Shown piece by piece: positions 23,992-31,166 of a stretch of 33,998 nt of DNA (its first letter is position 1; the number at the start of each line of letters is the position of its first letter). The translations under genes and the position numbers were made by a program. Source of the DNA: Teichococcus deserti. Its GTDB lineage: Bacteria; Pseudomonadota; Alphaproteobacteria; Acetobacterales; Acetobacteraceae. Under the pieces are notes generated by a model. The model was not told the DNA's origin. It was given only the letters and a program-made list of their open reading frames with translations, and did not search any database. The DNA is taken from positions 1 to 33,998 of the forward strand of contig NZ_MLCO01000274.1 in NCBI RefSeq assembly GCF_001982615.1, in the 5' to 3' direction.

Positions 23992-25008
23992 ATGAGCCAG
24001 CAGCGTCCCGAAAGGCTGGACCGCTTCATGGCCCGGGCCGCCACCGCCTATTACGCCGGGCGCGACCCCTTCGGCGCCGCCGGCGACTTCACCACGGCGC
24101 CCGAGATCTCCCAGGCCTTCGGCGAATGCCTGGGCCTCTGGGCGGCGGTGGTCTGGCGCGCCATGGGCCAGCCGGAGCCGGTGCTGCTGGTCGAGCTCGG
24201 CCCCGGCCGCGGCACGCTGATGGCCGATGCGCTGCGCGCGGTCGAGACGGTGATGCCCGAGTTCCGCGAGGCGCTGCAGGTCCACCTCGTCGAGCAGAGC
24301 CCCTCGCTGCGGCTGACCCAGGCGCGCACCCTGCTGCCCAGCGGCGCGGCACCGGCCTGGCACGACGGCATCGACACCCTGCCCGATGGCCCGGCGCTGA
24401 TCCTGGCCAACGAGTTCCTGGACGCGCTGCCGATCCGCCAGTTCGTCCGCCGCGGCGGGGCCTGGCTGGAGCGCCATGTGGCCGGCGGCGCCTTCGTCGA
24501 GCTGCCGCCGGAAGACGCCCCTGCCCTGCCGGCCGAGGCCCCCGAGGGCGCCGTGCAGGAGCTCTGCGAGGCCGGCCTGGCGCTGACCCGCCAGCTGGCC
24601 GCCCGGCTCGCGTCCCAGGGCGGCGCCGCGCTGTTCATCGACTACGGGCCGGCGCGCAGCGGGCTGGGCGATTCGCTGCAGGCGCTCAGCCAGCACCAGC
24701 GCGCCGATCCGCTGGGCCCGGCCGGCAGCGCCGACATCACCGCCCATGTCGACTTCCAGGCCATCGCCGCCGCTGCCCGCGCCGCCGGCGCCAGGATCTG
24801 GGGGCCGCTGCCGCAGGGCCTCTTCCTGCAGAGGCTCGGCCTGATCACCCGCGCCAGCATGCTGGCCCGCAGCCATCCGGCCAGCGCCGGCATGCAGCTG
24901 TCCGCCGCCCAGCGCCTGATCGCCCCCGAAGGCATGGGGCGGCTGTTCAAGGCGCTGGGGCTTTGCCACCCTGAATTGCCCAATCTGCCGGGGTTCGAGA
25001 CCGCATGA
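23992..25008 (+). CDS. SAM-dependent methyltransferase of the MidA/NDUFAF7 family
   Basis: A 338-residue class I methyltransferase. Visible: YYAGRDPFGAAGDFTTAPEISQAFGE (family start, about 20-45), SAM motif VELGPGRGTLMADAL near 67, and LANEFLDALPIRQF near 138. The mitochondrial relative NDUFAF7 methylates an Arg of a complex I subunit, and an analogous role is possible here, unproven. Its stop overlaps the pgeF start by four bases (ATGA). hldD, lgt, this gene and pgeF are a common alphaproteobacterial neighbour set (from memory of the family). Confidence 0.9.
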   Translation: MSQQRPERLDRFMARAATAYYAGRDPFGAAGDFTTAPEISQAFGECLGLWAAVVWRAMGQPEPVLLVELGPGRGTLMADALRAVETVMPEFREALQVHLVEQSPSLRLTQARTLLPSGAAPAWHDGIDTLPDGPALILANEFLDALPIRQFVRRGGAWLERHVAGGAFVELPPEDAPALPAEAPEGAVQELCEAGLALTRQLAARLASQGGAALFIDYGPARSGLGDSLQALSQHQRADPLGPAGSADITAHVDFQAIAAAARAAGARIWGPLPQGLFLQRLGLITRASMLARSHPASAGMQLSAAQRLIAPEGMGRLFKALGLCHPELPNLPGFETA

Positions 25009-25775
25009 CCGCCGAATTCCTGACCGCCGACCCGTTGTCCGGCCTGCCGCATGGCTTCTTCACCCGCCGCGGCGGCGTCTCCACCGGCGGCTTCGCCTCG
25101 CTGAACTGCTCGCTGTCCGGCAAGGACGACCCGGCGGCCGTGGCCACCAACCGGGCCCGCGCCATGGCGGCGCTGGGCCTGCCGGCCGAGGCGCTGTGCG
25201 GGCTGACCCAGGTGCATGGCACCGCGGTCGCCGTGCTGACCGAGGCCGTGCCGGTCGATGCCCGCCCGACGGCGGATGCCATGGTGACCAGGGTGCCCGG
25301 CCTGGCGCTTGGCATCGTCACCGCCGATTGCGGGCCGGTGCTCTTCGCGGACCGCGAGGCCGGCGTCGTCGGCGCCGCCCATGCCGGCTGGCGCGGCGCG
25401 GTGGCCGGCATGCTGGAAGCCACGCTCGACGCCATGGAAGGCCTCGGCGCCAACCGGAAGAAGATCACGGCGGTGGTCGGGCCCTGCATCCGGCAGGATT
25501 CCTACGAGGTCGGCGCCGATCTGCGCGACGCCGTGCTGGCGCGGCAGGAGGCCGATGCGCGCTTCCTGATCCCCGGCCGGCGCGAGGAGCGCTGGCAGTT
25601 CGACCTGGCCGGCTACTGCGCCGCGCGGCTGGTCGCGGCCGGCGCCGGCGTCGTCGCGGTGATCCCCGCCGATACCTTCGCCGAGCCGCAACGCTTCTTC
25701 AGCCATCGCCGGCGTACGCTGGCCGGCGATGGGCCGATCGGCCATCAGCTCTCGGCCATCGCCCTGCCGGGTTGA
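25005..25775 (+). CDS. pgeF: Peptidoglycan editing factor PgeF (laccase-domain/YfiH family)
   Basis: A 256-residue protein of the cytoplasmic multi-copper-like YfiH family, now assigned to editing of peptidoglycan precursors (removing wrongly incorporated serine) in E. coli. Motifs: GFFTRRGGVSTGGFASLN at the start, LTQVHGTAV, TADCGPVLFAD, AAHAGWRGAVAG and GPCIRQDSYEV, which contain the His and Cys that form the metal site. The start overlaps the preceding methyltransferase stop. It is followed by a possible micropeptide and a lipoprotein on the same strand. Confidence 0.93.
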   Translation: MTAEFLTADPLSGLPHGFFTRRGGVSTGGFASLNCSLSGKDDPAAVATNRARAMAALGLPAEALCGLTQVHGTAVAVLTEAVPVDARPTADAMVTRVPGLALGIVTADCGPVLFADREAGVVGAAHAGWRGAVAGMLEATLDAMEGLGANRKKITAVVGPCIRQDSYEVGADLRDAVLARQEADARFLIPGRREERWQFDLAGYCAARLVAAGAGVVAVIPADTFAEPQRFFSHRRRTLAGDGPIGHQLSAIALPG

Positions 25776-25787
25776 GGCCGGCAGCCC

Positions 25788-25859
25788 ATGCCCTATCTGG
25801 TGATGTTCCTCGTGATGGTGATGCTGACCATGCTGGTGTCCTGTTTTGCGCTTCTCTGA
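25788..25859 (+). CDS. Possible 23-residue hydrophobic micropeptide
   Basis: An ATG 12 bases after pgeF opens a 23-codon frame, MPYLVMFLVMVMLTMLVSCF and three more residues, almost wholly hydrophobic, as in one-helix small membrane proteins. It ends 14 bases inside the lipoprotein gene that starts at TTG 25846. It has no strong ribosome-binding site, so it might be a leader for that lipoprotein or a chance frame. Confidence 0.35.
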   Translation: MPYLVMFLVMVMLTMLVSCFALL

Positions 25860-26769
25860 CCTGTTCCGGCGTCTCCTGCCGCTGGCCCTGCTGGCCGTGC
25901 TCTCCGGCTGCGGCAGCTACTATTCCTACTGGGGCAATCCCGGCGGCGACTCGGCCCGGCTGATCCGGCCGCCGGCCTATCGCGTCGCGGTGCCGCGGCC
26001 CACCCAGGCGCTGCTGACCGATGCCGGGGCCGACCGCTTCTCCAACACCCTGGCCGAGGCGCTGCGCGTGGCCGAGGTGCCGGCGGTGGCCCTTGCCGCG
26101 CCCTATCCGCTGGACTGGCCGCTGCGCGTCTCGGCCGAGCGCCGCGGCGACCGGCTGGTGCCACGCTACGAGCTGCTCGACGCCGATGGCGATTCGCTGG
26201 GCTCGGCCGACGGCGCGCCGGTGTCGCTGCGCAGCTGGGGCCTGGAGGAGGAGGCCGCCTTCAAGCAGGTCGCCGACCGCGACGCCAAGCTGGTGGTGCA
26301 GCTGCTGGAGCGGGTCGAGGCGGCGCGCAAGGCGAGCGACCCGCAGGCGCTGGCCGGCCAGGGCGTCATCCGCATCCGGCTGGCCGGCGTGCGCGGCGCC
26401 CCCGGCGACGGCAACCGCAGCCTGAACGACCAGATGCGGAACTTCCTGACCAAGCTCGCCTATCTGCCGCAGGACAATGCCGAGGGCGCGACCTATGCCG
26501 TGCAGGGCCAGGTCGAGGCGGTGAACACCGGCGACAAGCAGCGGATCGAGCTGCAATGGATCGTGACGCGGCGCGACGGCTATGAGCTCGGCCGGGTGGT
26601 GCAGCTGAACGAGGTGCCGCGCGGCTCGCTGAACGGGCTGTGGGGCGATGTCGCCTATGTGGCGGCCGAGCAGGCGGCCAATGGCATCCGGGAGGTGCTG
26701 CGCAACGCCGCCCAGCCGCCCGAGATCACCAATCCGCAGACGCCGCAGGCGACCATCATCCGGCCGTGA
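25846..26769 (+). CDS. Lipoprotein of unknown function
   Basis: A 307-residue protein with a lipobox LAVLSGC (lipidated Cys near residue 22) after the basic FRRLLPLALL signal. A stop at 25825-25827 in this frame forces a start inside 25828-25858, and the TTG at 25846 is the best candidate; it overlaps the end of the possible micropeptide. The mature protein has no recognised domain. It is rich in charged residues, with a conserved-looking region IRIRLAGVRGAPGDGNRSLNDQ and a C-terminal part that predicts mixed beta strands. It may be an outer-membrane lipoprotein, but this is inference. A strong terminator follows. Confidence 0.72.
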   Translation: MRFSDLFRRLLPLALLAVLSGCGSYYSYWGNPGGDSARLIRPPAYRVAVPRPTQALLTDAGADRFSNTLAEALRVAEVPAVALAAPYPLDWPLRVSAERRGDRLVPRYELLDADGDSLGSADGAPVSLRSWGLEEEAAFKQVADRDAKLVVQLLERVEAARKASDPQALAGQGVIRIRLAGVRGAPGDGNRSLNDQMRNFLTKLAYLPQDNAEGATYAVQGQVEAVNTGDKQRIELQWIVTRRDGYELGRVVQLNEVPRGSLNGLWGDVAYVAAEQAANGIREVLRNAAQPPEITNPQTPQATIIRP

Positions 26770-26790
26770 CGCGGGGCGTCTGAAAGCAGG

Positions 26791-26825
26791 AAGGCCGGGA
26801 ACCCCGACAGGTCCCCGGCCTTTTT
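26791..26825 (+). terminator. Rho-independent terminator after the hldD-lipoprotein operon
   Basis: AAGGCCGGG (26791-26799) pairs with CCCGGCCTT (26814-26822) around a 14-base loop, and TTTTT runs 26821-26825. It lies 22 bases after the lipoprotein stop and before the convergent histidine phosphatase gene. Confidence 0.85.
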
Positions 26826-26847
26826 CATGCGCGCGGGGCGGCCAGCC

Positions 26848-27435
26848 TCAGGACAGGTCGAGCGGCTCGAAGCGCCAGGCCTCCTCGCCCTCGGCCGGGG
26901 GCGTGACCCACATCGGCAGGGCGTTGGGCGTGCGGACATTGGCCGGCAGCCCGGCCTCGGCGCGGAAGGCGCGCCACAGCGCGCCATGCGCCACCACCAG
27001 CACCGGCCCGGGCCGGGCCAGGCAGTGGTTGATGGCGGCGACCGTCCGCTGCCGCAGCTGCAGGAAGGTTTCTGCCCCTTCCGGCGTGAATTTCCCCTCC
27101 ACCCAGTCGTCGAACCAGCCAGCCATCGACTGGCCTTCCTGGACACCGAAAGAAACCTCGTGCAGCGGGCCGTGGATCTCGACCGGCAGGCCGAGCGCCG
27201 CGGCCGCCGTCTCGGCGGTGACCTTGGCGCGGCCGAGCGGCGAGGCGACCACGGTCGCGATCTTCCGGCCCTCGGTCGCCTGGGCGGCGATGGCGGCGGC
27301 AGCGCGCTCGGCCTGGGCGATGCCGACCGCGTTCAGCGGGATGTCGACATTGCCCTGGGACAGGCCTTGGGCGTTCCAGTCGGTCTCGCCGTGGCGCAGG
27401 AACCAGAAGGGCTTGCGGATCAGCGTCTCGGGCAT
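26848..27435 (-). CDS. Histidine phosphatase (phosphoglycerate mutase-like) family protein
   Basis: A 195-residue member of the phosphohistidine branch: RHGETDWN carries the phospho-acceptor His15, Arg14 and Glu17; Glu93 (LHEVSFG) is the likely proton donor; His150 (VVAHGALWR) completes the pocket. Family members include cofactor-dependent phosphoglycerate mutases and many small phosphatases; the length and lack of mutase-specific loops favour a phosphatase. ATG 27435 overlaps the GST stop by one base (TGATG), so the two genes are coupled; the frame is open upstream, but only through the GST gene. Confidence 0.88.
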   Translation of the reverse strand: MPETLIRKPFWFLRHGETDWNAQGLSQGNVDIPLNAVGIAQAERAAAAIAAQATEGRKIATVVASPLGRAKVTAETAAAALGLPVEIHGPLHEVSFGVQEGQSMAGWFDDWVEGKFTPEGAETFLQLRQRTVAAINHCLARPGPVLVVAHGALWRAFRAEAGLPANVRTPNALPMWVTPPAEGEEAWRFEPLDLS

Positions 27436-28058
27436 CAGGCCTCGAGGCCTTCGGCGGCCAGCGCGCGCTGCACGGCGGGGCGCGCCAGCATGCGGGCGAA
27501 ATGCGCGGCGACCTTCGGCGGCAGGGTCATGCTCATCCGCTTCACCGCCCAGTAGGCGACGAAGAACAGCGCCGGATCGGCCACCGAATAGCCGGAGGGC
27601 AGCAGCCAGTCGCCGCCCGCCCACTGCTTCTCGATGACGGCGAAGCCCTTCTCGGCGATGCCGCGGCCCTGCTCGATGACCTTCGGCGCGTCGGCCTCGC
27701 TGGGGGCGAAGCGCGCCTGGTTGAACAGGCGGGAGAAACCCTGCGGATGGATGGTGCCGCAGACATAGTCCATCAGCGACAGCGCCTGGGTCTGCTCTTC
27801 CAGCGCGGCGGGCCAGAGGCCGCTGCCCGGGTTGCTGTTGGCCAGCCAGAAGGCGATGGCGGGCCATTCGGTCAGCGCCGTGCCGTCGTCGCGGGTCAGC
27901 GTCGGCACCTTGCCCTTGGGATTGATCGCCTGGAAGTCCGGCTTGTGCTGCGCGCCTTCCTTGAGGAGGGTCGGCACCGCCTCATAGGGTGCGCCGATCT
28001 CTTCCAGGATCACATGGATGCCGAGCGAGCAGGCACCGGGGGAGAAATACAGCTTCAT
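27435..28058 (-). CDS. Glutathione S-transferase, beta-class type
   Basis: A 207-residue GST. SPGACSL holds Cys10, the residue that contacts glutathione in bacterial beta-class enzymes; KVPTL has the cis-Pro; TEWPAIAFWLA is the glutathione-binding edge; His104 (CGTIHPQGFSRLF) matches the second-domain His of that class. GGGAA lies seven bases upstream of ATG 28058. It is co-transcribed with the histidine phosphatase. It may detoxify electrophiles or have a peroxidase role; the substrate is unknown. Confidence 0.92.
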   Translation of the reverse strand: MKLYFSPGACSLGIHVILEEIGAPYEAVPTLLKEGAQHKPDFQAINPKGKVPTLTRDDGTALTEWPAIAFWLANSNPGSGLWPAALEEQTQALSLMDYVCGTIHPQGFSRLFNQARFAPSEADAPKVIEQGRGIAEKGFAVIEKQWAGGDWLLPSGYSVADPALFFVAYWAVKRMSMTLPPKVAAHFARMLARPAVQRALAAEGLEA

Positions 28059-28233
28059 GGCGTGTTCCCGTGGTCGCGGCCGTTTTGGCGGCCCTGATGC
28101 GGCGGGCCGGAGGGTTGCGCCCTTGGAGCGGCGGTCCGGCAGGCCCCGAGCATCGGCGCGGCCGCGGCGGGGCGCAACCCGGCCTCCGTGAATTTCTGAG
28201 CGGCGGGACGTCCCCGCTTCCCCTTGCGGGCAC

Positions 28234-28257
28234 AAAAAAAGGGGCCCGCCGGGCCCC
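28234..28257 (-). terminator. Rho-independent terminator of the F0 atp operon
   Basis: On the minus strand GGGGCCC (28257-28251) pairs with GGGCCCC (28247-28241) around GGC, followed by seven T (28240-28234). It lies 28 bases after the atpF stop. Confidence 0.88.
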
Positions 28258-28285
28258 TTCTCGAAGACGCAAACTGACAGGGAAA

Positions 28286-28792
28286 TCAGGCGGCGCGCAG
28301 CGCCCGCGGCAGGTCGGCGACGGCCGCGTCGATCAGCTTGCCGTCGGTGGCGGCGTCCAGCTGGCTGGCGATGACGTCGCGGGCGGCGGCCGTCGCGATG
28401 GCGGCGGCGGCCTGGCGGACCTCGGCCAGGGCGCCGCTCTCGGCGGCCTGGATGCGCTCCATGGCCATCCGCTCGCGGCGGCGGGCGGCAGCCTCGGCCT
28501 CGGCGGCGGTGGCGGCGGCCAGGCGCTCGGCCTCGGCCTTGGCGCGGGCGATCAGCGCCTCGCCTTCGGCCAGCGCCGCGGCGCGGTCGGCCTCGGCCTG
28601 GCGGCGCAGGGCCTCGGCCTCGGCGCGCAGCCGCGCGGCCTCATCCAGCTCGGCGCGGATCTTGTCGGCGCGGGCGTCGAGGGCCTCGGTCGCCTTGGCC
28701 CAGACCAGCTTGGCGACGAGGGCCGCGAAGATGACGAAGGAGACGGCGACCCAGAACTTCGGGTCCAGCCAGAAATGCTCGTAATGGTGCAT
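28286..28792 (-). CDS. atpF: F0F1 ATP synthase subunit b
   Basis: A 168-residue stator subunit: one transmembrane helix (WVAVSFVIFAALVAKLVW, about 14-31) followed by a long Ala/Glu/Arg-rich helix (about 35-130) that dimerises with b'. It joins F0 to F1 and resists rotation of the rotor. It is 11 bases after the b' gene, the last gene of the operon. The longest helix in the window with such heptad-like Ala content is expected for the family. Confidence 0.93.
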   Translation of the reverse strand: MHHYEHFWLDPKFWVAVSFVIFAALVAKLVWAKATEALDARADKIRAELDEAARLRAEAEALRRQAEADRAAALAEGEALIARAKAEAERLAAATAAEAEAAARRRERMAMERIQAAESGALAEVRQAAAAIATAAARDVIASQLDAATDGKLIDAAVADLPRALRAA

Positions 28793-28803
28793 GGTGACCT
28801 CCC

Positions 28804-29397
28804 TTACGCCTTGCCCTGGGCGGCGAGCGCACGCTCGACGGCGCTGGAGACGGCCGCCTCGTTGCGCAGGCCGGTCAGCCGCTGCACCAGCGCGTTGGTG
28901 GTGTCGGTGGCCACCTCGCGCAGCGCGCCCATGGCGGCGTCGCGGGCGGTGTTGATGCGGGCCTCGGCGGCCGCGATCTGCTCGTTGAGCTTCGCGTTCA
29001 GCGCGGCGGTGCGGGCGGCGGCGTCGGCCTGGGCGGCGGCGCCGGCGGTGGCGATGGCGGCCTGGCTCTCGGCGCGGGCCTTGGCGGTGGCGGCCTGGTG
29101 CGCGACCAGCGCGGCATCGGCCTCGGCCTTGGCGGCGCGGGCGGCCTCGAGGTCGCCCTCGATGCGGCTGCGGCGCTCATCCAGCACGGCGGCGGCCTTG
29201 GGCAGCACGATGCTGGACAGCACGTAGTAGAAGACGCCGAAGATGATCAGCAGCCAGACGACCTGGGCCAGCATCAGCGGGTTGCCGAAGTCGAGCTGCG
29301 GCATGCCCCCCTCGGCCGCCATGGCGGCGGTGGAGACGGCGGTCATGGCCAGCGCGGCAAGGCCGAGCCGGGTGGCTTTGGTGGTCGCGGACTTCAT
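28804..29397 (-). CDS. atpF2: F0F1 ATP synthase subunit b' (second stator subunit)
   Basis: A 197-residue b-type subunit. An extra N-terminal hydrophobic stretch (LGLAALAMTAVSTAAMAAE) that looks like a signal peptide precedes PQLDFGNPLMLAQVVWLLIIFGVFYYV, the membrane segment, and then a long Ala-rich coiled helix. Paired b and b' genes are typical of alphaproteobacteria, cyanobacteria and chloroplasts. Start choice: GAGGA is eight bases before ATG 29397, while the ATG at 29406 directly touches it. Gap to atpE is 76 bases. Confidence 0.9.
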   Translation of the reverse strand: MKSATTKATRLGLAALAMTAVSTAAMAAEGGMPQLDFGNPLMLAQVVWLLIIFGVFYYVLSSIVLPKAAAVLDERRSRIEGDLEAARAAKAEADAALVAHQAATAKARAESQAAIATAGAAAQADAAARTAALNAKLNEQIAAAEARINTARDAAMGALREVATDTTNALVQRLTGLRNEAAVSSAVERALAAQGKA

Positions 29398-29473
29398 CTT
29401 CTGCATCCTCAGGCCGTTCACCCTGTCGATCGATCGGCGCGCCGGACCTCGCGGCACGGCGCGCCGGCCGGGA

Positions 29474-29701
29474 TCAGGTGAACAGGATCAGGAAGGCGAT
29501 CAGCAGCGCGAAGAGCGCCACGGCTTCCGTCAGGGCGAAGCCCAGGATGCCGATCGGGAAGACGGTGTCGCGCGAGGCCGGGTTGCGGGCAACCGAGGCG
29601 ATCAGCGTCGAGAAGATGTTGCCGAGCGCCAGGCCGACGCCGAACAGGGCGAGGACGGCGATGCCGGCACCAATGGCCTTAGCAGCAAGCACGATTTCCA
29701 T
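29474..29701 (-). CDS. atpE: F0F1 ATP synthase subunit c
   Basis: A 75-residue hairpin protein that forms the rotor ring. Helix one has the Gly/Ala pattern [17 protein letters not shown], the polar loop is ARNPASRD, and helix two has Glu59 ([11 protein letters not shown]), the proton carrier. The surrounding sequence is normal for proton-type, not sodium-type, rings (no clear Na-binding Gln/Ser set). The frame is open far upstream; ATG 29701 is the family start. The 85-base gap after atpB probably contains a strong translation start, as c is needed in many copies. Confidence 0.96.
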   Translation of the reverse strand: MEIVLAAKAIGAGIAVLALFGVGLALGNIFSTLIASVARNPASRDTVFPIGILGFALTEAVALFALLIAFLILFT

Positions 29702-29786
29702 CAGAGTAATCCCTTCGCTGATCTGATGTTGGTCCGCTGGACGCGGGTCCTGGAAAGACGTGGCCCCCTTGTGGGGACTGGCCCCG

Positions 29787-30542
29787 TCAGTGCAGGTGCA
29801 CCGCGTCATGCAGGTAGATGCTGGTCAGGATGGCGAACACATAGGCCTGCAGGAATGCGACCAGGAGTTCGAAGCCGACCAGAAGGACGTTCACGGAGAG
29901 CGGCAGGACCGCGATCACCGGACCGATGAAGCCGAGGCCGCCCAGCAGCACGACGAAGGTCGCAAAAACCTTCAGCAGCACGTGGCCGGCGACCATGTTG
30001 GCGAACAGACGGACCGAGAGGCTGATCGGGCGCGAGAGGTAGGAGACCACCTCGACCGGCACGATGATCGGCGCCAGCCAGAGCGGCGCGCCCTCGGGGA
30101 AGAAGTAGCCGAAGAACTTCTTGCCGTGCAGCGCCAGCGCCACGACCGTCGTCACCAGGAAGACGAGGAAGGCGAGGCCGAAGGTCACGGCGATGTGGCT
30201 GGTATAGGTGAAGGCGAAGGGCAGCAGGCCGATCACGTTGCCGAACAGCACGAACATGAACAGCGCGAAGACGAAGGGGAAGTAGCGCTTCCCCTCATGC
30301 CCCACCTGGCCGGCCACCAGGTTCTCGACGAATTCGTAGAAGGTCTCGGCCAGGGCCTGGAAGCGGCCCGGCACCACGGCGCGCGGCGCCATGCCCCAGG
30401 CCATCAGCGCCACGATCACCACGCAGGCGGCGAGCATGTGGGCGTTGGACTGGGTGAAGTTCACCGCCGCGCCAATCGGCCCGAAGGCGTGGGTCAGCTC
30501 GAACTGGCTCAGCGCGTCGATCGTCTTGCCTTCGGCGGCCAC
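29787..30542 (-). CDS. atpB: F0F1 ATP synthase subunit a
   Basis: A 251-residue membrane channel subunit. The essential Arg is Arg178 in [14 protein letters not shown] (equivalent to E. coli Arg210); other conserved parts are [14 protein letters not shown] and [21 protein letters not shown]. The open frame continues upstream through atpI, but GTG 30542 has GGGAGA six bases upstream and gives the expected N-terminus ([16 protein letters not shown]), so it is the start. It is 23 bases after the atpI stop. Confidence 0.95.
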   Translation of the reverse strand: MAAEGKTIDALSQFELTHAFGPIGAAVNFTQSNAHMLAACVVIVALMAWGMAPRAVVPGRFQALAETFYEFVENLVAGQVGHEGKRYFPFVFALFMFVLFGNVIGLLPFAFTYTSHIAVTFGLAFLVFLVTTVVALALHGKKFFGYFFPEGAPLWLAPIIVPVEVVSYLSRPISLSVRLFANMVAGHVLLKVFATFVVLLGGLGFIGPVIAVLPLSVNVLLVGFELLVAFLQAYVFAILTSIYLHDAVHLH

Positions 30543-30565
30543 AGCGGCTCTCCCGTATCCGGTGC

Positions 30566-30871
30566 TTATCTCGGAGCGCCGTTCCGCGGGTTGAACAGCC
30601 GATAGACGTTCAACACCCCGGCAGCGCCGCCCACCACGAAGAACAGCATGAAGAGCCAGGGGAACGTGCCAAGCCACCGATCCAGCAGCCAGCCGAGGCC
30701 CGATCCCGCGATCAGCGCGGAGACCACCTCGACACCGGCACGCATGCCGATCCGCAGCGCGCTCCCGGGCAAGGCCTGGGAACCCTCTGCTGCAGCGGCA
30801 TCCGCCTTCTCCAGACCCTGCTTCTGCCGGGCCTGGCGCAGGCGCGCATCGAAATCGTTCTGCTCGTTCAC
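30566..30871 (-). CDS. atpI: AtpI family ATP synthase subunit I
   Basis: A 101-residue protein: polar, charged N-terminus (about 1-38), then two transmembrane helices (VVSALIAGSGLGWLLDRW and PWLFMLFFVVGGAAGVLNVY). AtpI helps c-ring assembly and may carry Mg(II) or Ca(II) in some bacteria. The start is GTG at 30871 with GGGAG about five bases upstream. It is the first gene of the F0 operon; F1 genes are not in the window, as expected in alphaproteobacteria where F0 and F1 are split. Confidence 0.9.
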   Translation of the reverse strand: MNEQNDFDARLRQARQKQGLEKADAAAAEGSQALPGSALRIGMRAGVEVVSALIAGSGLGWLLDRWLGTFPWLFMLFFVVGGAAGVLNVYRLFNPRNGAPR

Positions 30872-31166
30872 CCTCGCTCCCGCTGCGGTTTCCCCCGCCG
30901 GAAGGCTGGACGGCTCGTAAGGGGGCGTTCATGTGGTGTCAAGTGCGCCGGACCGGGCCAGAGGGGTGGAAACCCCTTTCGCCAGTGGGGTTTCACGCCG
31001 ATCGGCCGGCGCCTGCGCAGGCGCTCCGCCACGCCGCCGGCAACCACGGCGGCAGGCCGGCGCGGTTGCCCGGAGACGGGCATCGTGACGGGCGGCAGAC
31101 TAGCCCGGCCGCCGCCCGCCCCCAAGGCTTTTCCGGACCTTCCCCCGGGACGGCGCGGCCGCCGGC
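30872..31166. other. Intergenic region between the GGDEF-EAL gene and atpI
   Basis: About 295 bases, rich in inverted repeats: GTGGAAACCCC (30966-30976) with GGGGTTTCAC (30987-30996), one bulge; the perfect 16-base palindrome GCGCCTGCGCAGGCGC (31009-31024); and GCCGCCG (31033-31039) with CGGCGGC (31047-31053). They could terminate the GGDEF-EAL transcript or control atpI. No gene seen. Confidence 0.5.
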
